Below are positions 52,269-61,631 of a DNA stretch of 64,000 nt, piece by piece. A program made the translations under genes and the position numbers. This DNA is from AP-15 sp963737145 (lineage in GTDB: Bacteria > Pseudomonadota > Alphaproteobacteria > ATCC43930 > CGMCC-115725). How positions within the stretch are numbered: the first letter of the stretch is position 1; each line of letters begins with the position of its first letter. The stretch is from assembly GCA_963737145.1 (NCBI GenBank), contig CAVTRO010000007.1:248001-312000 (forward strand), in the 5' to 3' direction. Under the pieces are notes generated by a model that did no database searches, had not been told where the DNA came from, and worked only from the letters and a program-made list of their open reading frames with translations.

Positions 52269-53351
52269 TCACGCTACTCCGCCCTCCAATGCCAATTCCA
52301 ACAGGTCGACCCGCCGTTCGTAAGTATGCTCGGCAAGAGCCCGGGCGAGGGCAGCCTCGCCGATCCGCCGCGCATCCCGCGGCGTGAGCTTCGCCAGGAT
52401 CTCTGCGACAGCCGGTCCGTTGCGAGCCACCAGGATCTCTCCGCCCGGCTCGAAGAACCGGCTGATGCCCTCCCACGCATCGGTAATGATGCAGGAGCCG
52501 GCGCCGGCTGCCTCAAACACGCGGGTTGCGGGGCTGTAGCCGTAAGCCGCCATGCTGTCACGGCTAACATTCAGCACCGCACGCGCCGAGGCATTGAAGG
52601 CATTGTGGTCACGGGTATAGACATGGCCAACATAAGTCACATTGGGCGGCAGCAGTTTGTCGGACCAGCCGTTGCCGCCGAGCACGAATTGTTGCTGCGG
52701 TAGGTCGGACGCGACTGCCAGAAGGAACTCATCGATACGACGCTCCCGATCCGGCAGCCGATTGGCGATCAGGCCGAGATCGCAGGCAAAGCGTGGATCG
52801 GGCCGCACCCGGTGATGGGCCGCCGGGTCGAGGCCATTGTAGATCGGTACGCAGATCCGTGCACCCAAGCCCAGATAGCCGGCCACGACCGGCGGTCCGC
52901 CGCCGTAAGTGAGCACCATGTCGTAAACCGGGATCAGCGCGCGAAACGCATCGTCGGGATTTGCTGCAATCCGGTCGAGGGTCGCCGGCGCGTCGACGTC
53001 CCAGAACACGGCAAGCGCACCCGGCCGTTTAATAGCCGGGACCTGCGCCTCGAGCAATGTGTCGAACACGCCTACCCCGCTGGCTTTGACAATCAGATCA
53101 CTGCGATGCGCTTCGTCCAGCGCACGCTGCACGTCGTCGGTGCGGTCGACCGGATAGACCACGACCCGAGCCCAACTTGGGTCGGGAATGTCCCGATGCG
53201 CCTGCCGGTCGAACGCGTCGGGCTCATAGAAGGTAATGCGGTGGCCGCGAGCAGCGAGCGTCTGCAATATGCCTCGGTAATAGGTCGCCGCGCCGTTCCA
53301 ATAGGCCGATACCAGGCTGGAGCCAAAAAACGCGATCGACAGTGGTCTCAT
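52269..53351 (-). CDS. CgeB-like glycosyltransferase, copy 3
   Basis: 360 residues from ATG 53351, overlapping the previous stop (ATGA). N-terminus FFGSSLVSAYWNGAATYYRG and RITFYEPDAFDRQ; donor side PIYNGLDPAAHH, LIANRLPDRERRIDEFL, and TRVFEAAGAGSCIITDAWEG. More diverged than copies 1 and 2 but with the same domain plan and length. Confidence 0.85.
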   Translation of the reverse strand: MRPLSIAFFGSSLVSAYWNGAATYYRGILQTLAARGHRITFYEPDAFDRQAHRDIPDPSWARVVVYPVDRTDDVQRALDEAHRSDLIVKASGVGVFDTLLEAQVPAIKRPGALAVFWDVDAPATLDRIAANPDDAFRALIPVYDMVLTYGGGPPVVAGYLGLGARICVPIYNGLDPAAHHRVRPDPRFACDLGLIANRLPDRERRIDEFLLAVASDLPQQQFVLGGNGWSDKLLPPNVTYVGHVYTRDHNAFNASARAVLNVSRDSMAAYGYSPATRVFEAAGAGSCIITDAWEGISRFFEPGGEILVARNGPAVAEILAKLTPRDARRIGEAALARALAEHTYERRVDLLELALEGGVA

Positions 53352-54475
53352 TGCGCTGCAACGGTCTGTGGCGGACAGAGATCGCGGCCGAGCGCCCGGC
53401 AGATGGCCAGCAGCTCGTCGACGCGGCGGGCGCAGCTGTGACGCGCCTCGACCGTCGCGCGGCCATGTCGGGAAAGTTCTGCGGCAAGCTCCGGTTCGCG
53501 ACGGATTACGTCGAGGTGACTGCGCATCTCCACGCCGCTGCGGGCCACCAGAAAGTCTTCGCCGGGCGTGAACAGCTCCTCGATATCGGTCCACGGTGCG
53601 CAGACCAGCGCGATCCCGCAGGCCAGAGCCTCGAAGACGCGTATCGTCGGGATCCCGGGCAAGATCCGAACATATGGCCCTCGCGGGATATGGACTGTGG
53701 CCGCGGCCGCGGCAAAGGCATCGGGGGCCCAAAAGTTCGGCAGATAGCCGGCGAATTCTACACGTGCTTCGGCGAGCTGCTGCCGCGCGCCAAGGGGATA
53801 GCGTACCCCATGCACCCGTGCCGAAAGGCCGAGCGAAGCGACTGGCTCAATCAGGAATTCCTGCAGCTCTGTGATCCGCTCGTTGTCGCCCCAATTGCCG
53901 ATCCAAACGAGATCGCGTTCGCGCACGACGTCCGGCCGGGGCCCAAACACTCGAAGATCGGCGCCCTCGTGCCAAGTAAAAGCGTGCCGTGCCCAGCCCT
54001 GCCGGACATAGGCTTCGCGCAGAACCTCCCCGAAGGCCAGAACCCCATCGAAACCATCGAGACCCATGGCGGCCATGGAAGCCGGCGCGCTCACCAAACG
54101 GTGGTGGGTATCATGAAACATGAGCAAATACGAAGTGCTCGACTTCCGATGCGCAGCGATGCGGGCGACGAGCTTCGGCTCGTTCCATTCGTGCACCAGA
54201 ACGAGATCCGCACCCTCCAGCACCCGATCGAGATCAAGCCGGGCCGGGTCATAGAGTTCCGAAGGCAGCGGCGGATAAGCCTCGCGCCAGGCTTCGAGGG
54301 CGGCCGGGCCGTGATCCACCACCAGATTTTGGGCGCTCCAGCTGTTGGCCGGCTCCAATGCCAGAACATCAAAACCGCGGTGCCAGCACTCGCTCAGCAC
54401 CCCGCGCAGGAAATGCGCGTTGCCGTGGTTCCAGTCCGAGCGCAAGGAATGGCTAAAAAGAACCAGCTTTGGCAT
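53348..54475 (-). CDS. CgeB-like glycosyltransferase, copy 4
   Basis: 375 residues from ATG 54475 (TGATG with the upstream stop). Begins VLFSHSLRSDWNHGNAHFLR and DVLALEPANSWSAQN; donor region WIGNWGDNERITELQEFLIE and IRVFEALACGIALVCAPWTD. The EALACG site matches the donor-binding glutamate of the others. First of the four CgeB-like genes to be transcribed. Confidence 0.85.
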   Translation of the reverse strand: MPKLVLFSHSLRSDWNHGNAHFLRGVLSECWHRGFDVLALEPANSWSAQNLVVDHGPAALEAWREAYPPLPSELYDPARLDLDRVLEGADLVLVHEWNEPKLVARIAAHRKSSTSYLLMFHDTHHRLVSAPASMAAMGLDGFDGVLAFGEVLREAYVRQGWARHAFTWHEGADLRVFGPRPDVVRERDLVWIGNWGDNERITELQEFLIEPVASLGLSARVHGVRYPLGARQQLAEARVEFAGYLPNFWAPDAFAAAAATVHIPRGPYVRILPGIPTIRVFEALACGIALVCAPWTDIEELFTPGEDFLVARSGVEMRSHLDVIRREPELAAELSRHGRATVEARHSCARRVDELLAICRALGRDLCPPQTVAAQ

Positions 54476-55593
54476 CAAGCGGTCTCCAGACGCATGGAGT
54501 TCCGCATCGTGTCGCGATAGAGCGCTGCATAGGCCTGCGCCATCCGATCCAGCGTAAGACGGCCGGCGCGGGCTTGCGCCGCTGCCGCGAGCCGAGTTCG
54601 CTCTTTCGGACTGGCGATCAGCGCGTTGATGGCGGCGCGGAGGGCCGCCGCATTTTCGGGGTCGACGAAGAGGGCGGCTCCGCTCCAATTTTCACGCAAC
54701 GAGGGGATGTTGCCGAGCACCAGCGCGCATCCGGCAGCGGCCGCTTCGAGGACCGCCAGGCCAAATGGCTCGTACCGAGCTGGCGCTGCAAAAATCTCCG
54801 CGCTGGCAAGACGGCGCACCATTTCCGCTGGCGTCAGGCGGCCGAGCAGTTCCACATCGGCGAAGCTCGCTACGCCGCCATCGGGATGTTCGATATCCCC
54901 GGCGATTTCGACCGGCCACGCAAGCCCGGGCGCGGCCGCGTCCAGAGCGGTGAGGTTTTTAGCGGCGTCCCATAGTCTGCCGGCGGCCAGCACGACAGGC
55001 CGTTTGTCGAGTGCGCAGAAGGCGGTCGGATCGATACCGTTCGGGATAATTACGGCGCGGCTCGCCAGTGGCAAGTAATGGCGTTCGAGATCGTCAACAA
55101 CCGCGGCGGTCGGCGCGACGATGCGGGTAGCCGCGGCAAGCCCAGCAATCACTTGTCCGCGATATTCGGCCCATTCCGGCGGCGCAGCGGATTTGTAAAC
55201 CGCTTCCCACCAGGAGAGCACGTCCGAATGTGCGACGACGACCACGGGGCAGCTGACGCCGAGCCGGGCATGGGCATATCCGTTCACGTGGATGACATCA
55301 ATCTCATGGGATCGGATCAGGTCAATGAGCCAGTCACCGCTCTCTACGAAGTCAATTCCTCCCTCGACCATCCATTCGAGGTGGTAATCGCTTTCGACCA
55401 GCGTCACGTTTTCGAGCTCGCGAATGAGAGCGCGTTGAGCCTGATCCGGACGCGGCCCCATCGTTGCCAGGACGAACCGGGTTTCGGGCAGGGACCGGCA
55501 CAGGCCCACCGCATAGGACCACACCCCGCCAACCGCATCCGCCGTCATCAACACCGCCGGCGGCCGATCAATGAGGTTTGGCCGTCCCATCAT
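54475..55593 (-). CDS. Glycosyltransferase family 4
   Basis: 372 residues from ATG 55593 (TAATG overlap). AVLMTADAVGGVWSYAVGLC at the acceptor side, IPNGIDPTAF and VLAAGRLWDAAKNLTALDAA at the hinge, and APARYEPFGLAVLEAAAAGC with E-x7-E for the donor phosphate. A typical retaining enzyme using a nucleotide sugar. Sixth of the operon's glycosyltransferases counting the four CgeB-like copies and the one at 45697. Confidence 0.87.
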   Translation of the reverse strand: MMGRPNLIDRPPAVLMTADAVGGVWSYAVGLCRSLPETRFVLATMGPRPDQAQRALIRELENVTLVESDYHLEWMVEGGIDFVESGDWLIDLIRSHEIDVIHVNGYAHARLGVSCPVVVVAHSDVLSWWEAVYKSAAPPEWAEYRGQVIAGLAAATRIVAPTAAVVDDLERHYLPLASRAVIIPNGIDPTAFCALDKRPVVLAAGRLWDAAKNLTALDAAAPGLAWPVEIAGDIEHPDGGVASFADVELLGRLTPAEMVRRLASAEIFAAPARYEPFGLAVLEAAAAGCALVLGNIPSLRENWSGAALFVDPENAAALRAAINALIASPKERTRLAAAAQARAGRLTLDRMAQAYAALYRDTMRNSMRLETA

Positions 55594-56882
55594 TATCCGG
55601 AACGCGCCTCGAGAGCGGCGAGCCGGCGCGGGCGCGCCTCCTGGATGTCGCTCAATGTGGCGTACCGGTCGAGGTAGTAATCGACCGCTCGTTCCCACGC
55701 ATTGTCGTCGGGCACGCCCCAAAGGCGACGGTAATCCGGCGAGCCGGGATACGGGAACAACGGCACCGGATCGTTCGCCCATACGCCGGCATCACGAAGC
55801 CTGTCGCGCCAGCGCCGCACCATATCTGTGTCGTCGCCGCTCGCGATCAGATTGGCCTGAACAAACGGCACCGAACGCTTGGCGTAAATCAGCAGCTCGG
55901 TGAGGGCCTGGGTAGAAAGCTTGCAATGCTTTTCCAGCCAATCGCGTCCTTCGTGGGTCAAGCTCTCGACGCCAGCCTCGATGGAAACGCAACCAGCGGT
56001 CCCGAGAAGGTCGAGCATCTCGTGACTCCAAATGTCGACGCGCGTCTGGACCCCGAACCGGACCGGGCGCTCCGCAATAGCCTCGAGCAACTGCCGCCAT
56101 GGGAGAAAGATTTCGTCGATGAAATAGACGTAGGTTACCCCGGCGCCGATCAACCCGTCGAGCTCAGCCAAAATCGTGGCGAGCGGCCGGCGCCGATATC
56201 GGTCGCGAAAATTTTCTTTTGCGCAAAACGTGCAGTGGTATGGGCAGCCGCGCGACGCCTCGATTTCGGCGCCCGCGCCGGACGGCGTCGCATCGAACCG
56301 GTGGTGATGATGTCCGTGTCTGCCGAGGGTCTCGGCCGGCCAACTGAGGGCCGGCAGGTTCGCCAAATCCGCGGCCTGAGGGCCACCCCGCACAATGATC
56401 TGGCCGTGATCAGCATAGCAAAGGCCAGCAACTTCGTGCCACCGATCGCGCGGCAATCGGGCGAGACGGACCAGGGTCTCCTCACATTCGCCGATCACGA
56501 CCGCATCTACGCCGAGTTTGCGCAAGATCGCCCGGGGAGTAGTGGAACCGTGTGGTCCGACAGCAATCTTGGCCGCGCCAACGGTTTCGAGCGCGGCGAG
56601 GGTTTGTTGCGGCACCCGTAACTCAGGGGGCGCGCAGCGCCAGAACAGGTAGCTGGGGGCAGTTGTGACCACAGTCATGTCAGGGGCAAAAGCCGCCACC
56701 CGACGCGCCAAAATCTCCGTGTCGACGGCTTCGGCATGTGCATCGAAGATTTCAGCCTGATGACCGGCTCGCGTCAGCAAAGCCTTGGCATAGCCGTATT
56801 CCAGCGGGAGATGCGGCTCACGGCAGCCGAAATAAATGCTGCCGCTGAATGACCAATTCGGATTTATCAGGGCCACCCTCAT
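55593..56882 (-). CDS. B12-binding radical SAM enzyme
   Basis: 429 residues from ATG 56882 (ATGA overlap). The N-terminal cobalamin-binding Rossmann domain is VALINPNWSFSGSIYFGCRE, LLTRAGHQAEIFDAHAE and KIAVGPHGSTTPRAILRKLG. The radical SAM barrel follows with the 4Fe-4S motif SRGCPYHCTFCAKENFRDRY, YVYFIDEIFLPWRQLLEAIA and VSIEAGVESLTHEGRDWL. Enzymes of this class methylate unactivated carbon or rearrange rings. In this operon a C-methylated or otherwise unusual sugar or lipid is the likely outcome. Confidence 0.9.
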   Translation of the reverse strand: MRVALINPNWSFSGSIYFGCREPHLPLEYGYAKALLTRAGHQAEIFDAHAEAVDTEILARRVAAFAPDMTVVTTAPSYLFWRCAPPELRVPQQTLAALETVGAAKIAVGPHGSTTPRAILRKLGVDAVVIGECEETLVRLARLPRDRWHEVAGLCYADHGQIIVRGGPQAADLANLPALSWPAETLGRHGHHHHRFDATPSGAGAEIEASRGCPYHCTFCAKENFRDRYRRRPLATILAELDGLIGAGVTYVYFIDEIFLPWRQLLEAIAERPVRFGVQTRVDIWSHEMLDLLGTAGCVSIEAGVESLTHEGRDWLEKHCKLSTQALTELLIYAKRSVPFVQANLIASGDDTDMVRRWRDRLRDAGVWANDPVPLFPYPGSPDYRRLWGVPDDNAWERAVDYYLDRYATLSDIQEARPRRLAALEARSG

Positions 56883-57948
56883 GATCCGACCACCCGCGCG
56901 GCTGGAGCCACCCGCCGATTGATCGAAATCCACTGGTACAGCTGCCGGATGCCGCGTTCGACATTGGTCTTGGGCCGCCATCCTGTGGCGCGTTCGAACT
57001 TGCCGGGGTCCGACACATACCACCGCTGGTCTCCGGTGCGCCAAGGGCCGTAGGCGATTTCGGGCGACGAGCCGCTCAGCGTTGCGATCCGCTCGACCAG
57101 CTCGCGGAGACTTAAGGTATTATCCGGGCCTCCGCCAATGTTGAACACTTGGCCCGCGATCTCAGGCAGGTGGTCTTCCGCCAGCAAGAAAGCCTCGATC
57201 AGATCGTCCACATAGAGGAGATCGCGGACCTGTTTGCCGTCGCCATAGATCGTGATCGGCAGGTCTTGTTGGGCTCGGATGAGGAAGTGCGCCACCCAGC
57301 CCTGGTCTTCGGTGCCGTGTTGATGCGGCCCATAAATGCAGCTCATGCGGAAGACCGTCGCGTCGACGCCATAGCCGCGTGCATAGTCCAGAACATACTG
57401 ATCGGCGGTGCCCTTCGAGCAGCCATATGGACTGTGAAAGCTGAGGGGACGGGCCTCGTCGATACCGCGTAGGCCGGCCGCCGGATGGTAGCGCGTCGCA
57501 GATGCAACGAGCGGTACGTCTTCGAGCGCGCCATAGACTTTGTTGGTCGAAGTGAAGACGAGGGCGATGCGACAGCCCGTCTCACGGATCAACTCCAGGA
57601 GGTTCAACGTCCCGGCCGCATTGACGGCGAAATCGGCGCGCGGATCAGCCAGGCTGGTCGTGACGGCTACTTGAGCGGCGAGGTGAAACACGGTTCCAAC
57701 GTCCGCGAGCGCCTCGCGCAGAGACGCGGTGCATTGCACGTCTTCTTGCTCGACCTGCACTCGCGAACCATGCGCCGCACGCAGCCAGCGCAGGTTGTGC
57801 TCGGCTCCCGGCCGGCTGAGATTGTCGTAGACCCGCACCCGGCGCCCACTTCGCAAGAGCCGGTGCGCCAGATTGGTTCCAATAAAACCGGCGCCGCCGG
57901 TGATCAGAACAGGTCGGCGGCTGCCGGACGGACGAGCGAAATGCTCAT
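56879..57948 (-). CDS. NAD-dependent epimerase/dehydratase 2 (5' frameshift)
   Basis: About 355 residues when joined. Reading starts at ATG 57948 (MSISLVRP), overlapping the stop of epimerase 1 in an ATGA. One missing base between 57905 and 57945 is needed to enter RRPVLITGGAGFIGTNLAHR. Then come FHLAAQVAVTTSLADP, a STNKVYGAL serine region, SPYGCSKGTADQYVLDYARG with the catalytic Tyr-x3-Lys, and RMSCIYGPHQHGTEDQG. Closest in layout to CDP-tyvelose/paratose epimerases. Without the correction only an internal TTG at 57856 starts it, lacking the NAD motif. Confidence 0.83.
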
Positions 57949-59071
57949 AATGTAAGCCCGCGGGCAGCCAGTGCCGCCCGCGCCTCGCCTACTCGATCGA
58001 CGGCAACGCGCCCCTTCAGCCAAGTCACCAGTTCGGCCAATCCAGATCGAGCTGTGTTCTCGGGTTATAACCGAGCACCGAGCGCGCTGCGCCGATATCA
58101 GGAAAGCAGTGCCGGACATCGCCGACCCGGCACTCCCCAGTGATTTCGGGTTCGATCGACACCCCTAATGTATCGGCGAGGAGCCGGGCCACTTCCTTGA
58201 TCGTGACCGGCCGGCCGCTGCCGATGTTGAAGGCGCGGCCGACCGCTCCCTCGACCTCCAATGCGAGGCGGCAGGCCTCGGCGACGTCGCCAGCATAGAC
58301 GAAATCGCGGCGTTGCTCGCCATCCTCGAAAATCAGAGGAGGGCGGTCATTGAGAAGCCGCGCAGCGAAAATAGCCAAAACTCCGCTGTAGGGGTTCGAC
58401 AGCGCTTGATGCGGCCCATAGACGTTGAAGAAACGCAATGCGACAGTCGGGATCTCGTAGGCCCTGCCGACCATCAGGCAGAGACATTCCTGATCGTATT
58501 TCGACAAGGCGTAGACCGAGAGCATCGACGGGGTCTTGCTCTCATCGGTCGGTACTGCCTCGATCGGTCGTCCCGAGCTGTCCGTCGGCTCCCAATAACC
58601 TTGCTTGAGCCGGATCGGGCTGCGCTCGACATTGGCCAGTAACCGGCCGTCCCTTGCTCGGTAACGCCCCTCGCCGTAAATGCTCATGCTCGAAGCCACG
58701 ACAAGCCGGTTGAAAGGGCGGCGTTTTGCCCGCTCGATCATCGCTTCGAGCAACACCGCCGTCCCTCGGCTGTTCACGTCGGTGTAATCGGCCACCTCGT
58801 ACATGCTTTGCCCGACCCCGACGCGCGCCGCCAGATGGAGGACGACATCCGCATCGGTCAGTGCCCGGCGCACCGCCTTTGGCGAACGGATATCGCCGAC
58901 GAGCAGCTCGACCCGGCGGCCCAGATAATTGGGTGGCTCACGCTTCGGCCCGTGGATCTGCGGGTCCAAATTATCAAGCGCCCGAACGCGATAACCGCGG
59001 CGCAGCAACGCAGCGGCACAGTGAGAAGCAATGAAACCGGCTCCCCCCGTGATCAGAACCGTTTTTGCCAT
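57945..59071 (-). CDS. NAD-dependent epimerase/dehydratase 1 (3' frameshift)
   Basis: About 375 residues when joined. ATG 59071 begins MAKTVLITGGAGFIASHCAA with the NAD motif. Then VLHLAARVGVGQSMYEVADY, a SSMSIYGEGRY serine region, SVYALSKYDQECLCLMVGRA with Tyr-x3-Lys, and RFFNVYGPHQALSNPYSGV. A stop after DLDWPNW comes from one missing base near 58035; restoring it gives ELVTWLKGRVAVDRVGEARA and a stop at 57945 that forms ATGA with the next gene. First gene of the operon. Confidence 0.85.
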
Positions 59072-59108
59072 CTGAGGTTGCGAGAGTTGTGGTCTTTATC
59101 GCGGGTTT

Positions 59109-59133
59109 AACGCCGCCACCCTAAAAAGGTTCA
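59109..59133 (-). promoter_or_regulatory. EcfG-like promoter of the glycan operon
   Basis: On the minus strand TGAAC, 16 bases, CGTT, ending 38 bases before the first start codon. The alphaproteobacterial general-stress consensus is GGAAC-N16/17-CGTT; one base of the upstream box differs. Confidence 0.4.
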
Positions 59134-59202
59134 AACGTTTGACGAGAATCTTTACCTTTTGTGAAAACCTGCAGTGAGCGCCGGCACTATGTCCGCCGGC
59201 AG

Positions 59203-61062
59203 TCAGGCCACACTTGCGGGCGGCCGTTCCATTGTGAGCATAGTATCAATCGTAGCGACCGCGTCACGAAGCGAAAATGCCACAGCATCGGCGGAGGTCG
59301 CGCGCGCCGTCTCCTCGGCCGTAACTTCTCTCGTGGGCGGTCCCCAAAACCCGACCAATATGCGCGCCCGAGGAGCGCGCCGGCGAATACGTCTGATCAG
59401 GAAGCGCGCGCGCGCCGGTGAACTGGTGCTGATCAGCGAAAGACACACCAGCGAGGCATCCTTGAAAAGAGACAAATAGGCCGTGTCAGCCGACAAAGCA
59501 TCCGCCGACAGAGGAGCTCCGATGTCGAGTTGGCGCTCCAGACGCAACACATTCACCAGCAACAAGGCTGCAGCCTCGTCGAGTTCGTTGCGGCCGGCCA
59601 CGCAGACAGTCCCGGAGAAACCCTTCGGTCTCGGTCGGGCTGCGTGCTCCGGCGCGGCAGTGGCATCTTCGTCTTCCGACAGGTTTTCGATCATCGAGGC
59701 GATCGCACTGTGGAATGTGGCGCGGGCTTCGAAACCAAGCACGCCGCGGTCGCTGTCGGCCTGCGCACGTGCCAGAGCAGGGAGCGCAACTTCGTCGAAA
59801 AATTCACCCAAAGACCGCTCCTTCGCGAATTCTTCAGCCTGTTCTGTGGCTTCCTCGGGATCGCTTGCGAGGATCCGCTGGTAAAATGTCTCCTGGGGTG
59901 TCAAAACCGGCTCGTTGCCCAGCAATACATCGAGGAATTGCAGCTGCGGCACATGTCGACCGAGGACGACCAGACAAACCGTCATCGGTGTCGACAGCAA
60001 CAGCCCGATCGGACCCCAGAGCCAGGTCCAGAAAGTCGCCGCGGCGATCAGCGCCACTGAGGATAATCCGGTGGTTCCGCGATAGACCAGCGGCTCGACT
60101 ATGTTCGCAACGACCAGCTCGATGCCGACAAACAACAGAGCAGTCCAAACGAGAAGCGTCCAGCCTGGGGCGACGGCGATCGCCAGGGCGAGCGGAAACG
60201 CCGCGGCGATAACGATCCCGAGATACGGGATGAACCGCAATAGAACCACCATAATTCCCCAAAGCGCTGCGTTCGGGATGCCAATAAGCGCCAGCCCGAT
60301 CCCGATCGGCACCCCGCAGCTGATGTTGACAATCAGCTGGGAAAGCAAGTAGCGGCTGATCCGCTGGCCGGCATCGTTCATGGCCTCTGTGGTTCGGTGC
60401 AAGTCGTGCCGTCCGGCCAGCCTCAGCAACCGATCCCGGAGATCCTCCCGCTCCAGCAGGATCATGATAACGAAGACGATCACCAACCCACCGGCCGCCA
60501 TTGGCTGCAACAGCGGTCCGATGATACTTTGCACGATCTGCAGCGGCCCCGGTTCGGGTTCCTGTATCTGGACAGGTACCGGCTTTGTCACCGGTGCGGA
60601 AGGAGTCGTCTGTGCCGCACCTTGGGCTTCGTCTTTGGAAAGCTCCTTGCCGAGCTCACGCAACATATCCGCCGTCCGGCTGAAAACTCCTCCTCCGGGA
60701 ACCATTCCGGGAAGCGAGCGAACCTTCGTTTCCAGATTATATCTGTACTCTGGAAGTTGGCGCGCCAGCGAGGATACCTCTCCCACCACAACGGCGGCGA
60801 ATGCGGCGATTGCTATGAAGGTAAGCAGCACGGTTAGGCCGACCGCGGTGACCCGACCCACCCGCAAGCGCCGCAGCCATCGAACCGCTGGGGCGAGCAG
60901 GAAGCTCAGCAAGACTGCCAGTATGATCGGGACAACGACTTCGCGAGCGAAGTAGAGGATCGCGATGACAGTCGCGGTCGCTGGAACCGCGATTATCCCG
61001 AATAGGCCCGGCGGGAAATCGGCGCGGCTGCGGCCGTCAAACTCAGGAGCCTGATCGGCCAT
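59203..61062 (-). CDS. AI-2E/PerM-family transporter with long cytosolic C-domain
   Basis: 619 residues. The first 375 are the eight-helix permease: ATVIAILYFAREVVVPIILA, VVGEVSSLARQLPEYRYNLE, a hydrophobic core with LGIVIAAAFPLALAIAVAPG and TTGLSSVALIAAATFWTWLW. Residues about 380-620 add a soluble region ending in a Rossmann-like unit (GTVCVAGRNELDEAAALLLV, LVCLSLISTSSPARARFLIR, ARILVGFWGPPTREV). The basic permease family has been linked to autoinducer-2 export and to Na+/H+ exchange; here the extra domain may sense a ligand. A Pro/Gln-rich insert (about 135-175) lies in a loop. Confidence 0.87.
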   Translation of the reverse strand: MADQAPEFDGRSRADFPPGLFGIIAVPATATVIAILYFAREVVVPIILAVLLSFLLAPAVRWLRRLRVGRVTAVGLTVLLTFIAIAAFAAVVVGEVSSLARQLPEYRYNLETKVRSLPGMVPGGGVFSRTADMLRELGKELSKDEAQGAAQTTPSAPVTKPVPVQIQEPEPGPLQIVQSIIGPLLQPMAAGGLVIVFVIMILLEREDLRDRLLRLAGRHDLHRTTEAMNDAGQRISRYLLSQLIVNISCGVPIGIGLALIGIPNAALWGIMVVLLRFIPYLGIVIAAAFPLALAIAVAPGWTLLVWTALLFVGIELVVANIVEPLVYRGTTGLSSVALIAAATFWTWLWGPIGLLLSTPMTVCLVVLGRHVPQLQFLDVLLGNEPVLTPQETFYQRILASDPEEATEQAEEFAKERSLGEFFDEVALPALARAQADSDRGVLGFEARATFHSAIASMIENLSEDEDATAAPEHAARPRPKGFSGTVCVAGRNELDEAAALLLVNVLRLERQLDIGAPLSADALSADTAYLSLFKDASLVCLSLISTSSPARARFLIRRIRRRAPRARILVGFWGPPTREVTAEETARATSADAVAFSLRDAVATIDTMLTMERPPASVA

Positions 61063-61172
61063 TTCATCGCTCGTAAACGAGTTAGTGCGGCGCCACGGTT
61101 ATAGCCTCCGCTTCGATCTTATCAAGCGCGAGCGCGACTACGCGCGCTCATTAGAGCCCGATGCGGAACAAC

Positions 61173-61553
61173 TCAGCGGCGGTGGATCAAGTAAGCAAGG
61201 CCGTAACCGATCGCGCCGGCAACGAGCAAAGCGGTCACCGGTTGTTCCGCCGCATATTGGGTTATGAAATCGCCTGCTCGAGAGCTCTGCTGGTAGAGGT
61301 TTGTCGCCGCTTGCGTTGCCTGGTTGCCGGCTTCGCGCGCCACCTGGCCGGCTTGCGCCATTGCTTGGCTGCCGGCTTCGGAAGCCTGGCGCGCCAACCC
61401 AGCGGCGCTGGCCTGGGCATCCTGTATCATCGCCTTGCCCTGATCGAGCGTGCCTTGCATGCTCGCACTCGCCTGCTTTGCGGCCTCGCCGGCCATTGAA
61501 CCGGCGTTCTGCGCGGTCTTGGCCGCGCGGTCCTGCATTCGCTCCTCGCCCAT
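61173..61553 (-). CDS. DUF883/YqjD-like small membrane-anchored protein
   Basis: 126 residues. Long Ala/Gln-rich amphipathic helices (AKTAQNAGSMAGEAAKQAS, LARQASEAGSQAMAQAGQVA) are followed by a single C-terminal membrane segment QPVTALLVAGAIGYGLAYLI and a basic tail HRR. This matches YqjD/ElaB-type stress proteins that tie ribosomes to the membrane in enteric bacteria. A GGAGAGAGAGA precedes the ATG. Confidence 0.75.
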   Translation of the reverse strand: MGEERMQDRAAKTAQNAGSMAGEAAKQASASMQGTLDQGKAMIQDAQASAAGLARQASEAGSQAMAQAGQVAREAGNQATQAATNLYQQSSRAGDFITQYAAEQPVTALLVAGAIGYGLAYLIHRR

Positions 61554-61592
61554 TCTCTCTCTCCTCCAACGCGCATGATGGCGTCGCTATAC

Positions 61593-61617
61593 AACACTGG
61601 GCGCGGGGAAAAGCTCC
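61593..61617 (-). promoter_or_regulatory. EcfG-like promoter of the DUF883-like gene
   Basis: On the minus strand GGAGC, 16 bases, TGTT, ending 40 bases before the ATG at 61553. Two bases differ from GGAAC-N16-CGTT. Weak alone; the spacing agrees with the other candidates nearby. Confidence 0.3.
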
Positions 61618-61631
61618 ATCAGGCGCGAAAC

